Shown in pieces: positions 9,439 through 16,947 of a stretch of 64,000 bases of DNA (positions are counted from its first letter, which is position 1; every line of letters begins with the position of its first letter). This DNA comes from Streptomyces sp. MMG1533 (GTDB lineage: Bacteria; Actinomycetota; Actinomycetes; Streptomycetales; Streptomycetaceae). Location: NCBI RefSeq assembly GCF_001279775.1, contig NZ_LGDG01000122.1:252830-316829 (forward strand). The letters run 5' to 3'. A program made the position numbers and the translations under genes. The notes under the pieces are model-generated. The model was not told the origin of the DNA, ran no database searches, and saw only the letters and a list, made by a program, of their open reading frames with translations.

Positions 9439-9440
9439 TC

Positions 9441-9465
9441 ACTGCGCGATGTGGATTCGCGCAGT
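9441..9465. terminator. Perfect 9-bp hairpin terminator
   Basis: ACTGCGCGA, 7-nt loop, TCGCGCAGT. It lies 36 bp downstream of the stop of the minus-strand gene ending at 9502 and before the next minus-strand gene. Confidence 0.6.
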
Positions 9466-9501
9466 ATTGCTGCTGAAGTGCCTGAAATCGACCATTTCGC
9501 G

Positions 9502-10239
9502 CTAGGTCCAGCGTCGTTCCACCTGCTCGGACACGGAGAACACGGCATCGCAGGACGGGCAGCGGGCCTCGCCGAACACGTGGGTCAGTGCCTGGGCGAC
9601 CTGGGTCCGGCCCGCTTCGGCCGCCGCCCGATACAGCCGGGCCCCGATGCCCTCCAGTCGGTCCGGGACCGCCGGTACGAGCTCGGCCCGGCCCTCCTCG
9701 CCCACGGCGTCGGAGCCGACGTAGTCACCGGACGAGGTGAAGGTCCCGTACGAGCCGAAGGCGACGAAGAGGCCGCCCTCGCATGCCGGGCAGTCGAGTT
9801 CGTACTCCTCGTCGCACACCCCCTCCAGCTCCCGCGACCACACGGCAACGCCCTCGAAGGCGAGGACCGACTGCAGCAGGTAGACGAACGAGCTCTCGTC
9901 CACGGCGGGGTCAAAGAGCAGGCCGCGTGCGACGCCGAGCAGCTCGCCGATCTCCCGTGCGAACCGGGCCCGGCGGGCCTCGTCCGGGCCGGACGCGATC
10001 AGCCCCGCCATGAGCACCGCCTGTATCGGCTCGCCCGGCGCGCGGCCCAGCGCGATGTCCCTGAGGACGGGCATCGCCATCCAGCTCGCCTCGTACACGT
10101 CCCCCTGGTGGCACAGCGCAGACCAGAGGTCGTTCCACACGGCGTCGTCCTCCGTGCCGCCGAGGCGGGCGAAGAGGGCCGGAATGTCCTCGGCGGAGCC
10201 GTAGGCATGGGTCAGCTCGTGCCAATGGGGTGTCGTCAC
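9502..10239 (-). CDS. Hypothetical protein with zinc-ribbon cysteine pairs
   Basis: 245 residues, alpha-helical N-terminal half (HEAT-like; for example DIPALFARLGG, MPVLRDIALG, AVLMAGLIASG), then two CxxC knuckles, CPAC (~150) and CPSC near the C-terminus, that could together bind one zinc ion. No signal peptide or membrane helix. The helical part resembles proteins that ask whether a cell or unit is worth updating in batches (SMI1/immunity-like or HEAT families), but the match is too weak to name one. The start is GTG with no clear ribosome-binding site. I do not recognise a characterised homologue. Confidence 0.65.
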   Translation of the reverse strand: MTTPHWHELTHAYGSAEDIPALFARLGGTEDDAVWNDLWSALCHQGDVYEASWMAMPVLRDIALGRAPGEPIQAVLMAGLIASGPDEARRARFAREIGELLGVARGLLFDPAVDESSFVYLLQSVLAFEGVAVWSRELEGVCDEEYELDCPACEGGLFVAFGSYGTFTSSGDYVGSDAVGEEGRAELVPAVPDRLEGIGARLYRAAAEAGRTQVAQALTHVFGEARCPSCDAVFSVSEQVERRWT

Positions 10240-10290
10240 AAGGCGATTGTGCCGTGGGGCACCGACAGTCAGGCGTCCCGCGAATTCCGC

Positions 10291-10315
10291 TTCTTTTATT
10301 GACGACGGAAAAGAA
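10291..10315. promoter_or_regulatory. Candidate ROK-repressor operator
   Basis: Perfect inverted repeat TTCTTTT, 11-nt spacer, AAAAGAA, an unusually AT-rich stretch. ROK regulators such as Mlc and NagC bind AT-rich inverted repeats of this shape. It covers the -35 box of the promoter of the ROK gene at 10335, so autorepression is likely. Confidence 0.65.
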
Positions 10316-10327
10316 CCCCTCTAGGTT
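10299..10327 (+). promoter_or_regulatory. Housekeeping-type promoter of the glycan operon, leaderless
   Basis: TTGACG (10299-10304), 17-bp spacer, TAGGTT (10322-10327). A transcript starting 7-8 nt after the -10 box would begin at or next to the ATG at 10335, and no ribosome-binding site precedes that ATG, so the mRNA is probably leaderless. Confidence 0.65.
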
Positions 10328-10334
10328 CCCGGCC

Positions 10335-11507
10335 ATGCGCCACACTCACCGGGCCGAGACGTTCCCCGTCAACACCCCGGCCGCCGCACAGATCTTCACC
10401 ACCGTCCTGTCCCAAGGCCCCCTCACCCGCCTGGAGGTGGCCCGACGGGCCGGACTGTCAGCGGCCGCCGTCACCAAGGCCGTCCGGCCCCTGATCGAGG
10501 ACGGATACCTGGTGGAGGACGCCGCCGAGGAGGCGCGGCCCGCACTCGGGCGGCCCGCGACCCTGGTGCGGGTCGACGGCGGGCGGGCGCTCTTCCTCGG
10601 GATCAAGGTGACCGGCGACGAGATCATCGGCGTGCTCACCGACCTGTGCTGCCGGATCCGCGCCGCCCGCCACGTACCGCTGACGGACCGTGACCTCAAG
10701 GTGGTGCTGGCCGCGACCGCGGACGTGGTCCAGGAACTGCTGGCCGACGCGGACGGCTCCGGCGCGGGAGTCCTGGGTCTCGGCATCGCCGTCTCCGGCG
10801 ACGTCGACCGCGCCGCGGGAGTCGTCCGCTACTCGCCCTTCCTGGAGTGGCGCGACGTCCCGCTCGCCGAACTCGCCGCCACGACCACCGGGTTGCCGGT
10901 GACGGTCGACAACGACGTGCGCGCCCTGACCGTCGCCGAGCAGTGGTTCGGCGCGGGCGCGGGTCTGTCCGACTTCGCCGTGGTCACGGTCGGAGCCGGC
11001 ATCGGCTGCGGCCTCGTCGTGCACGGCCGGGTGGTCGCCGGTGCGCATGGCGTGGCGGGCGAGATCGGCCATGTGACAGTCGACCCGTCCGGACCCTCGT
11101 GCCACTGCGGCAACCGCGGCTGCGTGGAGGCGATCGCGGGGGACGCCGCCATCCTCCGCCGGATCCGTGAGACCACGGGCGTCGACGTCGCCGACACGGC
11201 GGAGGCCGTACGGCTCGCCCGCCGCGGGGTTCCCGGAGCCCGCGAGGCGTACGCGCGCGCGGGCGAGGCGATCGGCCGCGGCATCGCCACCGTGGCCAAC
11301 CTCCTCGGCCCCGAGCGCGTGATCATCTCCGGCGAGGGTCTGGCCGCCCACGACCTGTTCGCCGAGCAGATCCGCGACGCCTTCGCCGCGGCCGCCTTCG
11401 GCTCCGCCGCGCAGTGCGACGTACAGACCCGCCCGCTGCCCTTCGAGGAGTGGGCCCGCGGGGCCGCGGCCACCGCGATCCAGTCCTTCATCCGAGCCGA
11501 CACCTAG
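10335..11507 (+). CDS. ROK-family transcriptional repressor
   Basis: 390 residues. The N-terminal winged helix (LTRLEVARRAGLSAAAVTKA, ~25-75) is followed by the ROK sugar-kinase-like fold with VDNDVRALTVAEQWFG, a GxGIGxGLV phosphate-loop strand, and the ROK zinc motif in CHCGNRGCVEA preceded by GEIGH. ROK repressors sense a sugar or sugar phosphate through the kinase-like domain. It heads the operon of GH27, GH95 and SGNH genes (44-bp gap to GH27), so it most likely controls them in response to a released sugar. The start is ATG at 10335, set by the leaderless promoter and operator just upstream. Confidence 0.92.
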   Translation: MRHTHRAETFPVNTPAAAQIFTTVLSQGPLTRLEVARRAGLSAAAVTKAVRPLIEDGYLVEDAAEEARPALGRPATLVRVDGGRALFLGIKVTGDEIIGVLTDLCCRIRAARHVPLTDRDLKVVLAATADVVQELLADADGSGAGVLGLGIAVSGDVDRAAGVVRYSPFLEWRDVPLAELAATTTGLPVTVDNDVRALTVAEQWFGAGAGLSDFAVVTVGAGIGCGLVVHGRVVAGAHGVAGEIGHVTVDPSGPSCHCGNRGCVEAIAGDAAILRRIRETTGVDVADTAEAVRLARRGVPGAREAYARAGEAIGRGIATVANLLGPERVIISGEGLAAHDLFAEQIRDAFAAAAFGSAAQCDVQTRPLPFEEWARGAAATAIQSFIRADT

Positions 11508-11551
11508 CCACCGCCCCGCACCCGCCGAACCGACCCCAGGAGGTACGACCC

Positions 11552-13342
11552 ATGCGGTCATCCTCGTACTCCGTCATGCCCGCACGCGCCCTGAGAGCCG
11601 TGCTGGTGCTCGCCCTCACCGCAGCCGCCGCGCCGGCGGCCCACGCGGACACCGCCCCGGCCCCTGCCCTCGCGGCCAAGCCCTACATGGGCTGGTCCAG
11701 TTGGAGCATGCAGTCGTCCAAGTACCCCGGCCTCAACCCGGACGGCGACTACAGCTACCTGACCGAGGAGAACGTCCTCAAGCAGACCGACGCCATGGCC
11801 GCCAGGCTGAAGAAGTACGGCTACGAGTACGTCAACATCGACGCCGGCTGGTGGCGCGACACCACCTGGAAGCCCGAGTTCGACGAGTACGGGCGCCAGA
11901 AGGCCGACCCGGCCCGCTTCCCCGGCGGAATGAAGACGGTCGCCGACCGCATCCACGCCAAGGGCCTCAAGGCCGGCATCTACCTGCCCGCCGGCCTGGA
12001 GAAGGAGGCGTACGGCGCCGGCAAGGTCCCGGTTCGGAACGCCGAGGGCTGCACGACCGCCGACATCGTCTACGGCGACCTGCGCACCACCAACGGCTGG
12101 GACAGCTCGTACAAACTCGACTTCTCCCGCCCCTGCAGCCAGAAGTACATCGACTCCCAGGCGCAGCTCATCGCCGACTGGGGCTACGACTTCCTCAAGC
12201 TCGACGGCGTCGGCCCCGGCTCCGGAAAGAGCGGCGACCAGTACGACAACGTTGCCGACGTGGCCGCCTGGAACAAGGCGATCGCCGCCACCGGCCGCAC
12301 CATCCACCTGGAACTGTCCTGGTCGCTCGACATCGGCCATGCCGCCGACTGGAAGAAGTACTCCAACGGCTGGCGCATCGACACCGACGTCGAGTGCTAC
12401 TGCAACACCCTCGTCAGCTGGGAGAACTCCGTCGACGACCGCTGGGACGACGCCCCCGCCTGGACCCGGCACGCCGGACCCGGCGGCTGGAACGACCTCG
12501 ACTCCCTCGACGTCGGCAACGGCGAGATGGACGGCCTCACCAAGGCCGAGCGGCAGAGCTACGCCACCTTGTGGGCCATCGCCAAGTCCCCCCTCTACAC
12601 CGGCGACGACCTCACCCGCCTCGACTCCTACGGCCTGTCCCTGCTGACCAACCGCGAGGTCATCGCCGTCAACCAGGGCGAGACCCCGCCCGCACGCCCC
12701 GTCACCCCCTCCGACCCCCAGCAGGTGTGGGCCGCGAGGAACCCCGACGGCACCTACACCGTCGCACTCTTCAACCTCGCCGACGCGCCCGCCGCCGTCA
12801 CCGCCGACTGGTCCACCCTCGGCTTCACCGGCAAGGCGGCCGTCCGGGACCTCTGGAACCACGAGAACCTCGGCACGTACAGGAACAAGGTCACCCAGGC
12901 CCTCCCCGCCCACGGCTCCCGGCTCTTCACCGTCACCTCGTACGGCAGCGCGCTCACCACGACCGCCCACGAGGCCGAGTCCCCGGCGAACACCCTCGGC
13001 GGCAACGCCTCCCTCGCCGACTGTTCCGCGTGCTCCGGCGGGAAGAAGGTCGGCAATCTGTACGCCGGCGGCAAGCTCCGCTTCAACGACGTCGTCGTCG
13101 GCAAGGCGGGCACCTACTGGATCAAGGTCGCCTACGTCAGCGGTGACGCCCGCTCGGTCGACGTCTCCGCCAACACGGGCGGCGCGCTTCGCCACAGGTT
13201 CCCGTCCACCGGCGACTGGGGAACGGTCGGGACGGTCAGTGTGCCGGTCACGCTGAAGGCGGGCAGCAACACGGTCACCTTCGACAGCGGTACGGGCTAC
13301 GCCCCCGACCTCGACCGCATCGACGTACCGAAGTCCTCCTGA
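11552..13342 (+). CDS. Secreted GH27 glycosidase with CBM35-type module
   Basis: 596 residues. Signal peptide to about residue 33 (ALTAAAAPAAHA), GH27 barrel (MGWSSWSMQSS, NIDAGWW, YDFLKLDGVG with nucleophile D218, RIDTDVECYC with acid/base candidates D277/D279), a C-terminal beta domain (~400-465) and a CBM35-like module (~470-596: HEAESPANTLGGNA, KVGNLYAGGKLRFNDV, LDRIDV). GH27 includes alpha-galactosidases and beta-L-arabinopyranosidases; the long sequence between barrel strands and the fused CBM35 are also seen in the Streptomyces arabinopyranosidase type, so either activity is possible. CAGGAGG nine bases upstream fixes the ATG. It acts outside the cell on plant or similar glycans with the next two genes. 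Confidence 0.9.
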   Translation: MRSSSYSVMPARALRAVLVLALTAAAAPAAHADTAPAPALAAKPYMGWSSWSMQSSKYPGLNPDGDYSYLTEENVLKQTDAMAARLKKYGYEYVNIDAGWWRDTTWKPEFDEYGRQKADPARFPGGMKTVADRIHAKGLKAGIYLPAGLEKEAYGAGKVPVRNAEGCTTADIVYGDLRTTNGWDSSYKLDFSRPCSQKYIDSQAQLIADWGYDFLKLDGVGPGSGKSGDQYDNVADVAAWNKAIAATGRTIHLELSWSLDIGHAADWKKYSNGWRIDTDVECYCNTLVSWENSVDDRWDDAPAWTRHAGPGGWNDLDSLDVGNGEMDGLTKAERQSYATLWAIAKSPLYTGDDLTRLDSYGLSLLTNREVIAVNQGETPPARPVTPSDPQQVWAARNPDGTYTVALFNLADAPAAVTADWSTLGFTGKAAVRDLWNHENLGTYRNKVTQALPAHGSRLFTVTSYGSALTTTAHEAESPANTLGGNASLADCSACSGGKKVGNLYAGGKLRFNDVVVGKAGTYWIKVAYVSGDARSVDVSANTGGALRHRFPSTGDWGTVGTVSVPVTLKAGSNTVTFDSGTGYAPDLDRIDVPKSS

Positions 13343-13369
13343 CCCGCCTGCCCGGAGCGGAGCCCCCCC

Positions 13370-15739
13370 ATGGACACCGACCGCCCTTCCGACCAGCTGC
13401 CCAGACGCAACCTCCTCGGCCTCGCCGCGACGACCGGCGCACTCGCCACCCTGCCGGCGTTCACCGCCACCGCCGCTCCACAGCGACCCGCCGACGCGCC
13501 TGTGCCCGAAGGAGATTCACGCCACGAGCTGTGGTGGCAGGCCCCCGCCGCCGACGACGGCTCGATGATCGAACAGGGCCTGCCCGTCGGCAACGGCCGC
13601 CTCGGCGCCCTCGCGGGCAACGACCCCGGCCGTGAAGCCCTCCTGATCACCGACGCCACGATGTGGACCGGCGGCCTCAACGACTCCCTCGACGCCGACG
13701 GCCAATTCCCCTACGACCGCGAGAACTTCGGCTCCTTCACCCTGCTCGCCCGCCTCACCGTCGAACTCCCCGACCACGACCTGTCCGCCGTCTCCGGCTA
13801 CCGGCGCGCCCTCGCCCTCGACCAGGGCGTGGTGACGACCTCGTACGTCCGCTCCGGAGTGACGTACCGACGGCAGATCTTCGCCAGCCGCCCCGACGAC
13901 GTGATCGTGCTGCACTTCACGCAGAGCGGCGGCGGCCGCCACACCGGCACCGTCACCCTGGAGGGCACGCACGGCGAGGGTGCCGCGAACTCGTTCGGCG
14001 CCGCCTTCCCCAACGGCCTGCGCTACGGCGCAGCGGTCACGGCGTACGGCAACGGCGGTCGCGTCGCTGTCGACGGGCCGCACATCTCCTTCTCCGGGTG
14101 CAGCGAACTCACCGTGGTGGTGAGCGGCGGTACCGACTACGCGCCCGACGCCGCCACCCAGTACCGCGACCCGTCCCTCGACCCCGAGCGACTGGCCCGC
14201 ACCAAGGTCCGTACCGCCGCCGCGCACTCGGCCGACACGCTCCTGCGCACGCATGTCGCCGACTACCGGGCCCTGTTCGGGCAGTTGGACGTCAGACTCG
14301 GTACGTCGTCCGCCGGGCAGCGCTCCCTGAACACCTGGGAGCGGCTGAAGGCGCGGGCCCGGGACGGGGCGCCGGATCCCGAACTGGAAGCCGCCTACCT
14401 GCAGTTCGGTCGGTACCTGATGATCTCGGGGTCCCTTGGCAGCCTGCCGCTCGCCCTCCAGGGGCTCTGGCTCGACGGCAACGACCCGGACTGGATGGGC
14501 GACTACCACACCGACATCAACATCCAGATGAACTACTGGATGGCCGATCGCGCGGGCCTGTCCGCCTGCTTCGACGCGCTCACCGACTACTGCGTCGCGC
14601 AGCTCCCGTCCTGGACGGACCTGACCCGCAGACACTTCAACGATCCGCGCAACCGCTACCGCAACTCCACCGGCACGAACGCCGGTTGGACCGTCGCCAT
14701 CTCCACGAATCCCCATGGCGGCAACGGCTGGTGGTGGCATCCCGCGGGCAACGCCTGGCTGTGCACCACGCTGTGGGAACATTACGAGTTCACCGGGTCG
14801 TCATCACATCTGGAGAGGATCTACCCGCTGCTGAAGGGCGCGTGCGAGTTCTGGGAGGCGAGATTGCTCACCACGACGCTGCCGGGCACCTCGCGGGAGG
14901 TCCTCGTGGCCGACAGCGACTGGTCGCCGGAACACGGACCGCTCGACGCCAAGGGCATCACATACGCCCAGGAACTGGTGTGGGCACTGTTCGGCAACTA
15001 CTGCACGGCCTCAGCGGAGTTGAAGAGGGACACCGGCTACGCGGACACGATCGCCTCGCTGCGGCGGAAGCTGTACCTGCCCCAGGTGAGCCCGAAGACG
15101 GGCCGGCTGGAGGAGTGGATGTCTCCCGACAACCTCGGCGAGACGACCCACCGGCACCTGTCCCCGCTCGTCGGGCTCTTCCCCGGCGACCGCATCCGCC
15201 CCGACGGCTCCACCCCGGCCGACATCGTCGACGGCGCCACCGCCCTGCTCACCGCGCGCGGCATGGAGAGCTTCGGCTGGGCGAACGCCTGGCGCGGCCT
15301 GTGCTGGGCCCGCCTGAAGAACGCCGAGCACGCCTATCAACTGGTCGTGAACAACCTGCGTCCCTCGACCGGCGGCGGCAACGGCACCGCCCCCAACCTC
15401 TTCGACATCTACGAAGTGTCACAGGGCCGGGGCATCTTCCAGATCGACGCCAACTTCGGTACGCCGGCGGCGATGATCGAGATGCTCCTCTACTCCCGAC
15501 CGGGCCACATCGAGCTCCTCCCGGCCCTGCCCGGCGCCTGGGCCAAGTCCGGCTCCCTCACCGGCGCCGGAGCCCGCGGCGGCTTCGTCGTCGACCTGGA
15601 CTGGCAGGACGGCAGGCCGACCCGGGCGCGGATCCGCAGCGTGGGCGGCCGGACCACGTCGGTGGCGTACGGCGACCGGGTCCGGACCGTGAGTCTGAAG
15701 CCCGGGGAGTCCGTCACGGTGAAGGACTTCGCACGGTGA
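13370..15739 (+). CDS. Secreted GH95 alpha-L-fucosidase-family glycosidase
   Basis: 789 residues. A twin-arginine signal (PRRNLLGLAATTGALA) precedes the GH95 fold: WWQAPAADDGSMIEQGLPVGNGRLGA at the N-terminal beta domain, then the (alpha/alpha)6 barrel with TDINIQMNYWMADRAG carrying the conserved Asn pair that activates water, GITYAQELVWALF and FQIDANFGTPAAMIEMLL with the conserved Asp. GH95 enzymes invert alpha-1,2-L-fucosides, and some cleave alpha-L-galactosides. The gene lies 27 bp after GH27, with GGAGCGGAG before its ATG, and overlaps the SGNH gene by GTGA. TAT export suggests folding before secretion. Confidence 0.92.
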   Translation: MDTDRPSDQLPRRNLLGLAATTGALATLPAFTATAAPQRPADAPVPEGDSRHELWWQAPAADDGSMIEQGLPVGNGRLGALAGNDPGREALLITDATMWTGGLNDSLDADGQFPYDRENFGSFTLLARLTVELPDHDLSAVSGYRRALALDQGVVTTSYVRSGVTYRRQIFASRPDDVIVLHFTQSGGGRHTGTVTLEGTHGEGAANSFGAAFPNGLRYGAAVTAYGNGGRVAVDGPHISFSGCSELTVVVSGGTDYAPDAATQYRDPSLDPERLARTKVRTAAAHSADTLLRTHVADYRALFGQLDVRLGTSSAGQRSLNTWERLKARARDGAPDPELEAAYLQFGRYLMISGSLGSLPLALQGLWLDGNDPDWMGDYHTDINIQMNYWMADRAGLSACFDALTDYCVAQLPSWTDLTRRHFNDPRNRYRNSTGTNAGWTVAISTNPHGGNGWWWHPAGNAWLCTTLWEHYEFTGSSSHLERIYPLLKGACEFWEARLLTTTLPGTSREVLVADSDWSPEHGPLDAKGITYAQELVWALFGNYCTASAELKRDTGYADTIASLRRKLYLPQVSPKTGRLEEWMSPDNLGETTHRHLSPLVGLFPGDRIRPDGSTPADIVDGATALLTARGMESFGWANAWRGLCWARLKNAEHAYQLVVNNLRPSTGGGNGTAPNLFDIYEVSQGRGIFQIDANFGTPAAMIEMLLYSRPGHIELLPALPGAWAKSGSLTGAGARGGFVVDLDWQDGRPTRARIRSVGGRTTSVAYGDRVRTVSLKPGESVTVKDFAR

Positions 15740-16947
15740 AGGCCCGGCTCGTGCGTGCGGCCCGCCCGGCCGTCGTCCTTCTGCTGGCCTCCGCCTGCCA
15801 GTCCACGTCCACGCCCGCCGAAGCGCCCGACGCCCCCGCGGGCGTCGTCACCTGGGGAGCGAGCGCCGACCGCTTCGGCGAGGCCGCCGCCGACCGCGGC
15901 CACCGGCTCGTCGTGCACACCAGCGCCGGGGGGCGCGATCCGCGGATCCGGCTCTCCAACGCCTTCGGGAACGGGCCGGTGACGTTCGGCAGCGTGTACG
16001 CCGGCCTTCAGAAGGAGGGCGCCGAACTGGTCCGCGGCAGCAACCGGAGGCTGACCTTCGACGGGGCGCGCTCCGTCACCGTCCCCGCCGGGGCGACCGT
16101 GCTGAGCGACCCGCTGCCGGGCAGACTGCCCGCAGCGAGCAACCTGGTGATCAGCATCCACACGCCCGAGGCGGCGGGCCCGGCGACCGGTCACTGGATG
16201 GCCATGCAGACGTCCTACGCCACCTGGGGCGACCACACCGCCGAGGAGAGCGCCGCGAACTGGACGGAGACCACCGGCTCCTGGTTCTACCTGGACGCGG
16301 TCTCCGTCCGGGCGGGCGCGGACACCGGAGCCGTCGTCGCCCTCGGCGACTCCGTCACCGACGGCTGGCAGTCCACCAGCGACAAGAACCGCCGCTGGCC
16401 CGACTACCTCGCCCGCCGCCTCCAACAGGCGGACACCGCCGTCAAGGGCGTCGCCAACGAGGGCATCGCCGGCAACAAGGTCCTCGCCGACGGCGCAGGG
16501 CAGAGCGCCCTGAACCGACTGGACCGGGACGTCCTCTCCCAGCCCGGCCTGCGCACCGTCTTCCTCTTCGAGGGCGTCAACGACATCAAGGCCCACACGG
16601 GCGTCACCGCGGACGAGCTGATCGACGGCTACCGCGAGATCGTCGACCGGGCGCACACGGCCGGCAAATGCGTCGCCGCGGCCACCGTCGGCCCGTTCAA
16701 GGGCTGGTCCGAATGGGACCCGGAGGCCGAGGCCGTCCGCCGGGAAGTCAACCAATTCATCAGGTCCGGCGGTGAGTTCGACACCGTCACCGACTTCGAC
16801 CGCATCCTCCGCAGCCCCTACGACCCCGAGCGTCTCCACCCCGCCTTCGACGGCGGCGACCATCTGCACCCCAACGACAAGGGAATGCAGGCGATGGCCG
16901 ACGCCGTCGACCTCAAAAGCCTCGACTGCGCCGACCCGCTGCCCTAG
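15736..16947 (+). CDS. SGNH/GDSL hydrolase lipoprotein
   Basis: 403 residues. The N-terminus (VVLLLASAC) is a lipoprotein-like signal with a slightly non-standard box (A-S-A-C). The SGNH blocks are visible: block I VALGDSVTDGW (catalytic Ser), block II Gly in NEGIAGNKV, block III EGVNDI, block V HLHPNDKGM with the Asp-His pair. It is a carbohydrate or acyl esterase, and here probably removes acetyl or other esters from the glycan cut by the GH27 and GH95 enzymes. GTG start overlaps the GH95 stop (GTGA). Its last 35 bp overlap the 3' end of the convergent LuxR-type gene. Confidence 0.88.
   Translation: MKARLVRAARPAVVLLLASACQSTSTPAEAPDAPAGVVTWGASADRFGEAAADRGHRLVVHTSAGGRDPRIRLSNAFGNGPVTFGSVYAGLQKEGAELVRGSNRRLTFDGARSVTVPAGATVLSDPLPGRLPAASNLVISIHTPEAAGPATGHWMAMQTSYATWGDHTAEESAANWTETTGSWFYLDAVSVRAGADTGAVVALGDSVTDGWQSTSDKNRRWPDYLARRLQQADTAVKGVANEGIAGNKVLADGAGQSALNRLDRDVLSQPGLRTVFLFEGVNDIKAHTGVTADELIDGYREIVDRAHTAGKCVAAATVGPFKGWSEWDPEAEAVRREVNQFIRSGGEFDTVTDFDRILRSPYDPERLHPAFDGGDHLHPNDKGMQAMADAVDLKSLDCADPLP

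Noticed and set aside
13663..16947. A 1094-residue plus-strand frame covering most of the GH95 gene and the SGNH gene
   Set aside because: The part before 15736 is Arg/Pro-rich shadow of GH95 in a shifted frame; the SGNH protein begins at the GTG at 15736.
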